A stretch of DNA of 64,000 nucleotides, taken from contig JADJQM010000001.1 in assembly GCA_016712715.1 (NCBI GenBank), positions 62,001-126,000 of the forward strand. Reading direction: 5' to 3'. Of this stretch, positions 17,255 to 25,979 are shown piece after piece. The notes under the pieces were generated by a model. The model was not told where the DNA came from. It did no database searches and saw only the letters and a program-made list of their open reading frames with translations. Source of the DNA: Rhodospirillaceae bacterium (lineage in GTDB: Bacteria; Pseudomonadota; Alphaproteobacteria; Dongiales; Dongiaceae). The position numbers were made by a program, and so were the translations under genes. The number at the start of each line of letters is the position of its first letter. The first letter of the stretch is position 1.

Positions 17255-17709
17255 TCATGTTGCTGAAGAATCTTATCGGCCTCTTTGCCCGCATTCCCCA
17301 GGACCTCATCGCGCTGCTGGCGCGACTTGGCATCGGCGTGGTGTTCCTGCGCTCCGGTCTCCTCAAGCTCGACGGCTGGGACAATGGCAACACGCTGGCG
17401 CTGTTCCAGTATGAATATCAGCTGCCGCTCATTCCGCCTGAACTCGCAGCGCCCCTGGCGATGGCGATGGAACTCACCGTGCCGCTCTTTCTGTTTGCGG
17501 GCCTGGGTACGCGCTTTGCAGCCTTGGCCCTCCTTGGCATGACGCTGGTGATCCAGACCTTCGTCTACCCGAACGCGTTCGACACCCATGCCGTCTGGGC
17601 GGTGGCGCTGCTCGTCCTCATCAAGTTCGGCGGCGGGACGTTCTCAGCCGATCATGTGCTGGGGCGGCTTGCCGGTCAGCGCGAATCCTTGCGCGCCGGC
17701 GCGGCATAG
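17251..17709 (+). CDS. DoxX-family membrane protein, last gene of bufferin operon
   Basis: A 152-residue protein with four hydrophobic segments (for example LARLGIGVVFLRSGLLKL and AMAMELTVPLFLFAGLGT), matching the DoxX family. Homologues commonly close bufferin operons, where their role, perhaps redox or electron supply in the membrane, is not established. I chose the ATG at 17251 because it overlaps the previous stop as ATGA; an upstream TTG at 17239 would add four residues. The 3' end overlaps the convergent MFS gene. Confidence 0.82.
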   Translation: MIMLLKNLIGLFARIPQDLIALLARLGIGVVFLRSGLLKLDGWDNGNTLALFQYEYQLPLIPPELAAPLAMAMELTVPLFLFAGLGTRFAALALLGMTLVIQTFVYPNAFDTHAVWAVALLVLIKFGGGTFSADHVLGRLAGQRESLRAGAA

Positions 17710-18915
17710 CGGCCGGTCACGTACCAGGCGAAGGCCAGCACCTGCAGGATGAGGGAGCGCGCCGAAGGCAATGGCGTAGCTGGTCATGGGCGAGGTGCCG
17801 CCCTCTGTCCCCAGGCGATCGAGAATCCAGCCGATCGAGGATTGGAACAGGGCCGAGGCCAGGAACAGCATGAGGTTGGCGGCCGATTGTGCGCGGCCGG
17901 CAAGGTCGCGGCCAAAATGGGCGCCCAGGGTTGCATAGCCGAGATTGGCGGCCTGGCCGGTGAAGCCGTAGACGATCCAGATGAGGGGCAGCGGTACGGG
18001 CAGGGCGAAAATCATGGCGAGCTGGGCCGCGGCATAGAGCGTGAAGGCGCCGGCCACCACGGTTTTGAGGCCGATGCCGTGGCGCTGCACTCGATCGGCG
18101 ATGATGCCGGTGAGGAGAGACCCCACCGCGAAGGCGAGGCCCAGCACCATCAATTGTTGGCCGGCGGCGTGGCGGTCGAGACCCCCAACGTCGGTCATCC
18201 AGCGCGTGGCCCACAGCGTCTGCACCGCGATGAAGGTGCCGGAGATGGCCGCCACCATGGGTGCCACGCGCCAGAAGATCGGATCCTTGAAGATGCCGAG
18301 ATAGCCGCGCAGCTGGCCGATGAGCGCCACCGGGCGGTGATCGTCGTCGCGTTTCGGTACCAGGAAGAAGATCGACGCGGTGACGCAGAGAGTGAAGACC
18401 ACCAGCACGGCAAAAAGGGACCGCCAGCCGATGAGGTCGACGGCGAGGTTGGCGGGGTAGGTCCCGCACAGGAAGCCGAGGCCGCCGAAGGTCACCACGG
18501 TCGAATTGCCGAGGGCCAGGCGCTCCGGTGGCAGCCACATGGCATTGGCCTTGAAGGCCGACATCAGGCAGCCGCCAAGGCCGATGCCGATGAGCAGGCG
18601 CGCACCGGCCAGGCTCAAAGTGCTGTCACCGAGTGCGAACCAGGCGGCACCGGTTGCCGCCAGCATCAGCAGCCAGGTCTGCACCAGGCGCGGGCCGAAG
18701 CGGTCGAGGAGCAGCCCGAGGGGCAACTGGAACAGCACGAAGCCATAGAGATACATCGAGGTCATCAGGCCGAGATCGGTGTTGCTCAAATGAAGCTCGG
18801 CGATGAGATCGTCGGAGATGGCGGCGTTCACCACGCGGAAGAGGTAGGATGTGAAATAGCCGGCGGCGAACGGCCCCAGGGCGCGCAGAATGATGCCGAA
18901 GGTCAACGGCGTCAT
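17644..18915 (-). CDS. MFS transporter, with an apparent frameshift near the C-terminus
   Basis: A 423-codon major facilitator with about eleven visible membrane helices and the inter-helix motif LGLLLDRFGPRLV (about residues 63-75). Up to about residue 385 it is normal. After SYAIAFGAL the observed frame becomes Pro/Arg-rich, while a +1 shift at 17757 (CTCCCTC on the minus strand) restores a final helix, LILQVLAFAWYVTGRYAA, and a stop at 17676. So the true gene probably ends at 17676 and one extra C is present. The start overlaps the EamA gene stop by four bases, which suggests cotranscription. The substrate is unknown. Confidence 0.75.
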   Translation of the reverse strand: MTPLTFGIILRALGPFAAGYFTSYLFRVVNAAISDDLIAELHLSNTDLGLMTSMYLYGFVLFQLPLGLLLDRFGPRLVQTWLLMLAATGAAWFALGDSTLSLAGARLLIGIGLGGCLMSAFKANAMWLPPERLALGNSTVVTFGGLGFLCGTYPANLAVDLIGWRSLFAVLVVFTLCVTASIFFLVPKRDDDHRPVALIGQLRGYLGIFKDPIFWRVAPMVAAISGTFIAVQTLWATRWMTDVGGLDRHAAGQQLMVLGLAFAVGSLLTGIIADRVQRHGIGLKTVVAGAFTLYAAAQLAMIFALPVPLPLIWIVYGFTGQAANLGYATLGAHFGRDLAGRAQSAANLMLFLASALFQSSIGWILDRLGTEGGTSPMTSYAIAFGALPHPAGAGLRLVRDRPLCRAGAQGFALTGKPPQHMIG

Positions 18916-19808
18916 GCGACGTTGAGCGGTTGGCGGGCGGCGCGGCGCTGGTCGTAGAGCGTGTTGCCGGCGACCGCCGCCAGCACGAGGGCGCCGCCAT
19001 AAAGCGCGTAGACGCCGGGATTCTCACCGAGGAACAGGAACACCCAGAAAGCGCCGAGCACGGTTTCGACGAGCGAGATGAGCGCTGCCTCGGCGGCCGG
19101 GATCAGGCGCGCTCCGGTGGTGAAGAGGATGAGGCCGATTGCCAACTGCACGGCGCCGAACAGGAACAGATAAAAGAGATCGCTGCTGGATATATGCAAG
19201 GCGTCGAAACCGGCAATGGCGAAGCCGATGACACCCATGAGCGCGGTGCCGAGGCAGGTGGCCGGCGTCATGCGCACATGGCTGTAGCGGCGAGTGAGCA
19301 CGGTTGCGATGGCGAAGGCGACCGCGATCACCACGGAGAGGATCGTGCCGGTGGCGTCGGTATGTCCCTCGGCCTTCGAGAACATGAGCGCGATGCCGCC
19401 CAGCGCCACGGCCATGGCGATGATGCGCGGCCAGCCCAGCTTTTCGCGCATCCAGGCCCAGGCGAGGAGGCCAGCCATCAGCGGTGCGGTCGATTGCACC
19501 ACCAGGATGAGTGCCACGGTCGCGTGCTGGAGGGCGATCACGAAGGAGATCGAGGCGGTGGCGAAACAGATGCCGACGCCGATGCCGCCCGGCCCCATAT
19601 TGCGGAAATGGCTCCACGTCTGCTTTCCGTCGCGGATGAGCAGGAAAATGAGCAGCGCCAAAGCGGCGATGCTACCGCGCCAGGCGACGATGACCCAGGG
19701 ATCGGCCGTGATCTGGCGCGCAATGAGGCCACCCAGGCTCCAACAGATCGCCGCTGCGATGACGAGCAAGGTGCCCTTCCGGTGCAGCGACGCGGCATTC
19801 TCCGACAT
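18912..19808 (-). CDS. EamA/DMT-family permease
   Basis: A 298-residue drug/metabolite transporter with ten predicted helices in two EamA repeats (for example CWSLGGLIARQITADPWVI in the first and ALISLVETVLGAFWVFLFLG in the second). I set the start at the ATG at 19808, which has AGGGGA 9 bases upstream; a longer frame to 19865 would add a cysteine-rich leader without conservation. It is followed by the MFS gene with a 4-base overlap and preceded on the same strand by a LysR-type regulator, which may control both transporters. The substrate is unknown. Confidence 0.85.
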   Translation of the reverse strand: MSENAASLHRKGTLLVIAAAICWSLGGLIARQITADPWVIVAWRGSIAALALLIFLLIRDGKQTWSHFRNMGPGGIGVGICFATASISFVIALQHATVALILVVQSTAPLMAGLLAWAWMREKLGWPRIIAMAVALGGIALMFSKAEGHTDATGTILSVVIAVAFAIATVLTRRYSHVRMTPATCLGTALMGVIGFAIAGFDALHISSSDLFYLFLFGAVQLAIGLILFTTGARLIPAAEAALISLVETVLGAFWVFLFLGENPGVYALYGGALVLAAVAGNTLYDQRRAARQPLNVA

Positions 19809-19899
19809 GAAACAAGATCCCCTGAAATCGTCGCCGCAGCATAGAGGGCGCATGATCGGCGGCAAGGGTGCCGGCCTTCATGGCAGATATGCAGCAAAT

Positions 19900-20787
19900 C
19901 TAGCCGTCTTGTGCGCTGCTGCGCTGCACCTCGGCCAGAAGCCAGGCGCGGAAGGCGGAGAAGGGCGGGTCGCTCAGCGCTTCGGCGCGGTAGATAAGGT
20001 GCCAGGCCTTGCCCGGATCGACCAGGGCGAGATCGAAGAGCCGCACCAGCCTTCCGGCATCGAGATCGTCCTGCACATAGGGTGCCCGCACCAAAGCGAT
20101 GCCGAGCCCGTCAAGGGCCGCCTGGATCGCATAGGTCGAATAGTCGAAAGAGAGGCGGCGGCGGAAGCGCGCGGGATCGAGCCCACTTTCCGCCAGCCAG
20201 CGCGGCCATTCCTTGGGCGCATGGGCCACTTCGAGGAGCGTGTGGTGCTGGAGGTCGGCCTGCTTCCGGATGCTGGCGGCCAAAGTGGGCGCCGCCACGG
20301 GAAAGAGGGCGGCGCTGAACAGGGGATCGGCCAGCAAGCCAGGCAGCGGCGCGCTGCTGAGGCGGATGGTGGCGGCCCAGTCCGGGCGCAGGGTCACATG
20401 ATCGTCGATCGCCGTCACCATGCGCACCTCGATGCCCGGATGCTGGCGCTGGAAATGCTGCAGGCGCGGAATGAGCCAGCGCATGGCGAAGGTGGGACCG
20501 GCCGCGACCGAGAGGCCGGGCAGGGTAGTCCGCCGCACGCTGTCGACCGCGGCCTCGATGCGCCGGAAGGCATCGTCGAGGAGGGGCGCCAGGCTGCGGC
20601 CGGCCGGGGTGGGGACGAGGGAGTTGGCGTGGCGCTCGAAGAGGGTCTGGCCGATCTGCCCCTCGACCAGTTTCACCAGGCGGCTGATGGCGGTCTGGGT
20701 GACGTTGAGTTCCGTGGCGGCGGCCACGAAGCTGCCCAAGCGGAGCGCGGCCTCGACCGCCTTCAATCCCTTGAGGGAGGGGGACAT
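19900..20787 (-). CDS. LysR-family transcriptional regulator, GcvA-like
   Basis: A 295-residue regulator with an N-terminal winged helix (LKGLKAVEAALRLGSFVAAA, then ELNVTQTAISRLVKLVEGQI) and a substrate-binding-like effector domain. The pattern of the DNA-binding domain and the effector-domain start, AAGPTFAMRWLIPRLQHFQ, is that of the GcvA subgroup. The EamA and MFS genes lie directly downstream on the same strand, 91 bases away, and are plausible targets. The effector is unknown. The ATG is followed by the usual short N-terminus. Confidence 0.9.
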   Translation of the reverse strand: MSPSLKGLKAVEAALRLGSFVAAATELNVTQTAISRLVKLVEGQIGQTLFERHANSLVPTPAGRSLAPLLDDAFRRIEAAVDSVRRTTLPGLSVAAGPTFAMRWLIPRLQHFQRQHPGIEVRMVTAIDDHVTLRPDWAATIRLSSAPLPGLLADPLFSAALFPVAAPTLAASIRKQADLQHHTLLEVAHAPKEWPRWLAESGLDPARFRRRLSFDYSTYAIQAALDGLGIALVRAPYVQDDLDAGRLVRLFDLALVDPGKAWHLIYRAEALSDPPFSAFRAWLLAEVQRSSAQDG

Positions 20788-20923
20788 GGTGATATTACCC
20801 TAATAAAAACTTGGGCTAATCTGCCATGCGCGCGGGCGCAATGAAAGACCGGCGCGGCCGGTGACATTCGCCCCGCTGCCCCCTATCCTCAGCCACATGA
20901 TTCGGTCGTGGAGAAGGTGGTTC

Positions 20924-22279
20924 ATGCGTGCGCTGGTGAAGCTGGAAAAGTCGAAGTTGCAGGCGGGCAGGATCGTCCCGGCGATGGTGCTGTCGGCGCT
21001 GCTCACTGCCTGCGCGGCACCCCCACCCCCGGCGCCGGTCGTGGCTGCCCCCGCACCGGCCCCCGCGCCAGCACCGGCCGCACCTGCCGTGACGTCCGCC
21101 GTCCCCGATTTTACCCAGATCACGCAGACGAGCTGCCCCGGCACGGCCGCCAGCTATGACGAATGGGTCGCCCGCTTCGGCGCCTATGCGCTCCATCAGG
21201 GGCAGCGGGAGCCGGTTATCCGCTTGGCTTTCGCCGATGTCACCGAGAACCCGAAGATCCGCGACCGCGCCGGTAAGCAGGCCGAGTTCGTGACGCCGGT
21301 CTGGACCTATCTGGAGCGCGCCGTGTCTGCCGAGCGGATTGCCAAGGGACAGGCGAAGCTGCCGGAAGTGCGGGGCTTGGCCGCGCAGATCGAGTCCGAG
21401 TATGGCGTCAGTGCCGCCACCCTCATGGGCATCTGGGGCATCGAGACCGATTTCGGCAATAATTTCGGCGACGTCAATGTGTTCGAGGCGCTCTCCAATG
21501 TCGGCTATGGCACCAGCCGCAAGGATTTCGCCTGCACCGAATTGATGTCGGCGTTGAAGATCGTCTCGGCCGGCAAGGTGCAGCCCAACCAGATGATCGG
21601 CTCCTGGGCCGGCGCCATGGGGCACAGCCAGTTCCTCCCCTCGAACTACCTCACCATCGCGGTCGACCGTGATGGCTCGGGTGCGCCCGACCTGTGGACC
21701 TCGATGCCGGATGTGTTCGCCTCGACCGCCAACCATCTGAAGCGCGACGGCTGGCAGCCGGGCCTCACCTGGGGTTTCGAGGTGAAGTTGCCGCAGGGCT
21801 TTCCCTATCAGGAGGCCGAGCTCGATATCGACAAGCCGGTCAGCCATTGGCAGAAGCTCGGCGTGAAGTCGATCGACGGCCAGGCCCTGCCCAACCTGCC
21901 GGGCAATACGTCGATCCTGGTGCTGGCTGGCTTTAAGGGGCCGGCCTTCCTGGTCACCAAGAACTTCAAGACGATCCTTAAATACAACTACTCGACCTCC
22001 TATGCGCTGTCGGTCGCCTATCTCGGCCAGCGCGTGATGGGTGGGCCGGGGGTGAAGGCTACGTGGCCGGTAGATGAGCCGCCGCTGGCGCTCGAGGAAC
22101 GGGAAGAGCTGCAGCAGCGCCTGGTCGATCGCGGCCTGCTGGCGGGTGCCGTCGACGGTGTGATCGGGCTGAAGAGCCGCAAGGCGATCCGCGCCTTCCA
22201 GCTGGAAGCAAGGTTGCCGGCGGACGGATTCGCGACCAAGGCCTTGCTCGAAGAACTGCGCCGCCGCGCGGCCAGCTGA
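20924..22279 (+). CDS. Lytic murein transglycosylase (MltB family), lipoprotein
   Basis: Cleaves peptidoglycan glycan strands with 1,6-anhydro product formation, anchored to the outer membrane. From the ATG at 20924, which has an AAGGTGG site, 451 residues follow: a signal peptide ending in lipobox LLTAC, a Pro/Ala-rich linker, an SLT_2 catalytic domain with the catalytic glutamate in GIWGIETDFG (about residue 173) and the GSWAGAMGHSQFLPSNY block, then a C-terminal peptidoglycan-binding domain (LVDRGLLAGAVDGVIGLKSR). In-frame ATG codons at 20861 and 20897 would lengthen the leader. Confidence 0.92.
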   Translation: MRALVKLEKSKLQAGRIVPAMVLSALLTACAAPPPPAPVVAAPAPAPAPAPAAPAVTSAVPDFTQITQTSCPGTAASYDEWVARFGAYALHQGQREPVIRLAFADVTENPKIRDRAGKQAEFVTPVWTYLERAVSAERIAKGQAKLPEVRGLAAQIESEYGVSAATLMGIWGIETDFGNNFGDVNVFEALSNVGYGTSRKDFACTELMSALKIVSAGKVQPNQMIGSWAGAMGHSQFLPSNYLTIAVDRDGSGAPDLWTSMPDVFASTANHLKRDGWQPGLTWGFEVKLPQGFPYQEAELDIDKPVSHWQKLGVKSIDGQALPNLPGNTSILVLAGFKGPAFLVTKNFKTILKYNYSTSYALSVAYLGQRVMGGPGVKATWPVDEPPLALEEREELQQRLVDRGLLAGAVDGVIGLKSRKAIRAFQLEARLPADGFATKALLEELRRRAAS

Positions 22280-22414
22280 CGGCCGGTAACTACATAAAAA
22301 ATAAGGAAAAGCGCTCGATTGCTTTTCCCCGCCCGATGGTTATAGTCCCGCCTTTCGGGAAGGTTGGGGCGGTTTGCCGTACCCTGACGGTCAAAATTTG
22401 CAGGGAGAGATTTC

Positions 22415-22807
22415 ATGTTCATTTCAGAAGCTTACGCGCAGACGGCCGCCGCCGCGCCGGGCGCCGCCGACATGCTGACCAGCTTTCTGCCGCTGGTCCT
22501 CATCTTCGTTGTGTTCTGGTTCCTGATGATTCGCCCGCAGCAGAAGCGCATGAAGGAACATAAGGCGCTGGTCAGTGCGGCGAAGAAGGGCGACAAGATC
22601 GTCACCAATGGCGGCATCCTCGGCACGATCACAAAGGCGGTCGACAGCGAGATCGATGTCGAGGTCGAAATCGCCCCCGGCGTCAAAGTGCGCGTGCTGC
22701 GCTCGGCCATCCAGGACGTGCTCAACCGCACCATGCCGGCGGGCAAGGGCGGCAAAGTCGTCGAAGCCAAGGCCGAGACCAAGAATGAAGGCGCCAACGA
22801 CGCCTGA
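22415..22807 (+). CDS. yajC: Sec translocon accessory protein YajC
   Basis: A 130-residue single-span membrane protein that works with SecD and SecF in protein export. One transmembrane helix (LPLVLIFVVFWFLMI, about residues 25-39) is followed by RPQQKRMKEHKALVSAAKKG and GDKIVTNGGILGTI, the family signature. The start is the ATG after AGGGAGA. secD and secF follow in the same direction, the standard order for this group. Confidence 0.95.
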   Translation: MFISEAYAQTAAAAPGAADMLTSFLPLVLIFVVFWFLMIRPQQKRMKEHKALVSAAKKGDKIVTNGGILGTITKAVDSEIDVEVEIAPGVKVRVLRSAIQDVLNRTMPAGKGGKVVEAKAETKNEGANDA

Positions 22808-22818
22808 TCTGCGCTGAA

Positions 22819-22843
22819 CGGCCCGCCATCAACCGGCGGGCCG
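22819..22843 (+). terminator. GC-rich hairpin between yajC and secD
   Basis: A perfect 9-bp stem (CGGCCCGCC with GGCGGGCCG, 7-base loop) without a strong T run. It may attenuate or stabilise the yajC message rather than end the operon. Confidence 0.4.
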
Positions 22844-22912
22844 TCGCATTTCAAGCGGTCGGGTCCACGCGCGCAAAGTCGGGCCGGCACCACGTCAAGG
22901 ACATAGGGCGAT

Positions 22913-24472
22913 ATGCTGCAGTTCTCAAAATTCAAGATCACGCTGATCCTGGCGGTGTTGCTGGCCGGTCTCTACACAGCGATGCCGAACCTGTTCAGCG
23001 CCGGGCAGGTTGCCAACCTGCCGTCCTGGCTGCCGGCGCGCACAGTGAGCCTCGGCCTCGACCTGCAGGGCGGATCGCATCTGCTTTATGAAGTCGACAC
23101 AGCAGCACTCGTCAAAGGCAAGCTTGACGGCGTCGAGGACGAAGTCCGTGCCGCGATGCGCGATGCCAAGCTCGGCTACACCGATCTCGGCGTGAAGGGC
23201 GAGCAGGTCAGCTTCAAGCTGCGCGATCTCAGCGCGCTGGATGCGGCACGCACGGCGCTTGCCAAGGCGACGACGGGCATGCAGCTCGATATCGCCGCCG
23301 ATGGTGCCGTCAGCATTTCATTCTCCGACGCAGCTTTGGCCGAACTGAAGAAGCATGCGGTCGAACAGTCGATCGAGATCATCAACAAGCGTATCGACCA
23401 GACCGGCACCAAGGAACCGACCATCATCCGCCAGGGCGATGACCGCATCGTCGTGCAGGTGCCGGGCGTCAGCGATCCGCAGCGCCTGAAGGATCTCATC
23501 GGCAAGACCGCCAAGATGGAATTCAAGATGGTCGACGAGACCGCGGAAGCGACCGGGACCGCGCCGCCGACCTCGATCCAGCTCCCCGAACTCGATGATG
23601 ACGGCAAGCCCGGTCGCCTGCTGTGGATCAAGAAGCCGGTGATGGTGTCGGGTGAAACGTTGATCGAGGCCCAGCAGGGTTTCGACGGCGGCATGCCGAT
23701 CGTGAGCTTCAAATTCGATTCCGTGGGTGCGCGCAAATTTGGCGACGCCACCAAGGCAAATGTCGGCAAGCGCTTTGCGATCGTGCTCGACAACCAGATC
23801 ATCAGCGCGCCGAAGATCAACGATGCGATCCTGGGCGGCAGCGGCATCATCAGCGGCAATTTCACGACGGAATCGGCGCGCGACCTCGCCATCCTGCTGC
23901 GCGCCGGCGCCCTGCCGGCGCCGCTCACGGTGCTGGAGGAGCGCACGGTCGGTGCCGATCTCGGCGCCGATCCGATCGAGGCCGGCAAGCGCGCCTGCCT
24001 CATCGCGGTTGTCTTCATCGCCGTGGCCATGGTCGTGCTCTATGGCCTGTTCGGCGTGTTCGCGAATGTCGCCATGATGCTCAACGGCGTCCTGATGCTG
24101 GGCTTCCTCTCTGCCATCGGCGCCACGCTGACCGTCCCCGGCATCGCCGGCATGGTGCTGACGCTGGGCATGGCGGTCGACGCCAACGTGCTGATCCTGG
24201 AGCGCGTGCGCGAGGAGATGCGCAATGGCCGCTCGCCGGTCAATGCGATGGAGGCCGGCTACCGCGAGGCGCAGGCAACCATCTTCGATGCCAACGTCAC
24301 CCATGCAATTTCGACCATGTTCCTGTTCGCCTTCGGCTCCGGACCGATCAAAGGCTTCGCCATCACGCTCCTCATCGGCATCGTCAGTTCGGTCTTCACC
24401 GCCGTGGTCGTGACACGGTTGATGACGTCGGTCTGGCTCCGCCAAGCGCGCCCCAAAGCGCTGCCGTTGTAA
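22913..24472 (+). CDS. secD: Protein translocase subunit SecD
   Basis: Inner-membrane subunit that uses the proton gradient to help release exported proteins. The 519-residue product shows the N-terminal helix, the conserved LGLDLQGGSHLLYEVD motif (about residues 43-58), the large periplasmic domain with IIRQGDDRIVVQVPGV, and the C-terminal membrane block including GMAVDANVLILERVREE (about residues 422-438). It is 18 bases ahead of secF; both belong to the yajC-secD-secF operon. Confidence 0.97.
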   Translation: MLQFSKFKITLILAVLLAGLYTAMPNLFSAGQVANLPSWLPARTVSLGLDLQGGSHLLYEVDTAALVKGKLDGVEDEVRAAMRDAKLGYTDLGVKGEQVSFKLRDLSALDAARTALAKATTGMQLDIAADGAVSISFSDAALAELKKHAVEQSIEIINKRIDQTGTKEPTIIRQGDDRIVVQVPGVSDPQRLKDLIGKTAKMEFKMVDETAEATGTAPPTSIQLPELDDDGKPGRLLWIKKPVMVSGETLIEAQQGFDGGMPIVSFKFDSVGARKFGDATKANVGKRFAIVLDNQIISAPKINDAILGGSGIISGNFTTESARDLAILLRAGALPAPLTVLEERTVGADLGADPIEAGKRACLIAVVFIAVAMVVLYGLFGVFANVAMMLNGVLMLGFLSAIGATLTVPGIAGMVLTLGMAVDANVLILERVREEMRNGRSPVNAMEAGYREAQATIFDANVTHAISTMFLFAFGSGPIKGFAITLLIGIVSSVFTAVVVTRLMTSVWLRQARPKALPL

Positions 24473-24490
24473 GAAGCGAGGAAGATCCAG

Positions 24491-25435
24491 ATGTTCAAAC
24501 CGCTCCACCTCGTTCCCGCCGGCACCCGCATCAACTTCATGCGGCCGCACAAGATCGCCCTCGTCCTGTCGGTCATCATGATCCTGGGGTCGTTCGCCCT
24601 GGTCTTCACCAAGGGTCTCAATTTCGGCATCGATTTCGCCGGCGGCGTGATCATGGAAGTGAAGAGTTCGACGCCGGTCGCTGATCTTGGCACCATGCGC
24701 GAGCAACTCGGCAATCTCGACCTCGGCGAGATCTCGCTGCAGGAATTCGGCGCCCCCGATGTCGTCCTCATCCGCATTCCGCAGCAGGATGGCGGCGAGG
24801 TGGCGACACAGGCCGCCGTTGCCAAGGTTAAGGAATCACTCGGCACCGAGTGGCAGTATCGCCGCACGGAGTCGGTCGGCCCAAAGGTCGGCGACGAGCT
24901 GAAGTCGAGCGCCGTCTGGGCGTCGCTCTTCGCCATGCTCGGCATTATGGCCTATATCTGGTTCCGCTATGAGTGGCAGTTCGGCATCAACGCGGTGCTG
25001 GCGCTGTTCCACGATTGCGTGACCACGGTCGGCTTCTTTGCCTTGACCGGCATGGAATTCAACCTGACCACGGTCGCCGCGGTCCTCACCATCGCCGGCT
25101 ATTCGGTCAACGACACGGTCGTGATCTATGACCGCATCCGCTACGATCTGCGCCGCTACAAGACCATGCCGCTCTCGCAGCTGATCAACCATGCGCTCAA
25201 TGAAACGCTGGCGCGCACGACGGTGACGTCGGGCCTCACACTGCTCTCGGTCCTGGCCTTGGCCATCTGGGGCGGCGAGGCGATGCGCGGTTTCTCGATC
25301 GCCATGATCTGGGGCATCCTCATCGGCACCTATTCGACCATCTGCGTCGCCTCGCCGATGCTGCTCTACATGAACATCCGCAACATCGGATCGGACAAGG
25401 GCAAGACGGCGGAAGCCGGCGCGCAGCAGGCCTGA
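24491..25435 (+). CDS. secF: Protein translocase subunit SecF
   Basis: Partner of SecD in the accessory translocon complex. The 314-residue product has the signature FGIDFAGGVIMEV (about residues 41-53), six membrane helices, and the GYSVNDTVVIYDRIRYDLR motif (about residues 202-220) in the fourth helix region. The ATG has an AGCGAGGAAG site directly after secD. An Mth938-like gene follows 43 bases later on the same strand. Confidence 0.97.
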   Translation: MFKPLHLVPAGTRINFMRPHKIALVLSVIMILGSFALVFTKGLNFGIDFAGGVIMEVKSSTPVADLGTMREQLGNLDLGEISLQEFGAPDVVLIRIPQQDGGEVATQAAVAKVKESLGTEWQYRRTESVGPKVGDELKSSAVWASLFAMLGIMAYIWFRYEWQFGINAVLALFHDCVTTVGFFALTGMEFNLTTVAAVLTIAGYSVNDTVVIYDRIRYDLRRYKTMPLSQLINHALNETLARTTVTSGLTLLSVLALAIWGGEAMRGFSIAMIWGILIGTYSTICVASPMLLYMNIRNIGSDKGKTAEAGAQQA

Positions 25436-25478
25436 GTGTTTTTGAAGGCTCCGGTTATCTGAACTCAAGGAGGGGATC

Positions 25479-25859
25479 ATGGATGTGACACCCCTGATAC
25501 CGGCCGGCCGCCAGATCATCGAGACCTATGGCGACGGCCGCTTCCGCATTGCCAACGTGCTCCACCCGGGATCGGTGCTGGTATTTCCGGCGAAGACGCT
25601 GATGTGGGCCGTGACGGAGATGGCGGCGCTCGACATGGCCAGCTTGCAGCCGGTGTCACTGGCGGCGCAGTCCGGCGAGGTGAAGTTGCTGCTGCTGGGT
25701 TGCGGTCCGCGCCTCACGCAAGTGCCGCGAGACCTCCGCGCGCTGTTGCGCGCCGACGGCATCGTCATCGAACCGATGGATACGGGGGCCGCCGCGCGCA
25801 CCTTTAATGTGCTGATGGCAGAAGGCCGCTGGGTTGCGGCGGCCTTGATCGCGGTGTAG
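25479..25859 (+). CDS. Mth938-like domain protein (DUF498)
   Basis: A 126-residue protein of the Mth938/NDUFAF3 family, with the pattern VLVFPAKTLMW, LLLLGCGPRLTQVPRDLRAL and the MDTGAAARTFNVLMAEGR segment (about residues 98-115). The eukaryotic relative NDUFAF3 helps assemble respiratory complex I; bacterial members have been linked to membrane protein or complex assembly but their function is not settled. It follows secF with an AGGAGG site, a placement seen in many alphaproteobacteria. Confidence 0.9.
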   Translation: MDVTPLIPAGRQIIETYGDGRFRIANVLHPGSVLVFPAKTLMWAVTEMAALDMASLQPVSLAAQSGEVKLLLLGCGPRLTQVPRDLRALLRADGIVIEPMDTGAAARTFNVLMAEGRWVAAALIAV

Positions 25860-25875
25860 TCGCTAAATCCAATCT

Positions 25876-25963
25876 GTCATGCCCGTGCTTGGCACGGGCA
25901 TCCACGAGTTAGAGTCCGCCCGATAGAAACTCGTGGATCCCCGCACCAAGTGCGGGGATGACG
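25876..25963. repeat. Composite palindromic intergenic repeat
   Basis: Two GC-rich hairpins (GCCCGTGCTTGGCACGGGC and CCCCGCACCAAGTGCGGGG) flank an inverted pair ATCCACGAGTT/AACTCGTGGAT. The whole can fold on itself, in the manner of dispersed alphaproteobacterial intergenic repeats. It separates the convergent Mth938 and sodB genes. Confidence 0.65.
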
Positions 25964-25979
25964 ATCGAGTTTGGTGGCG

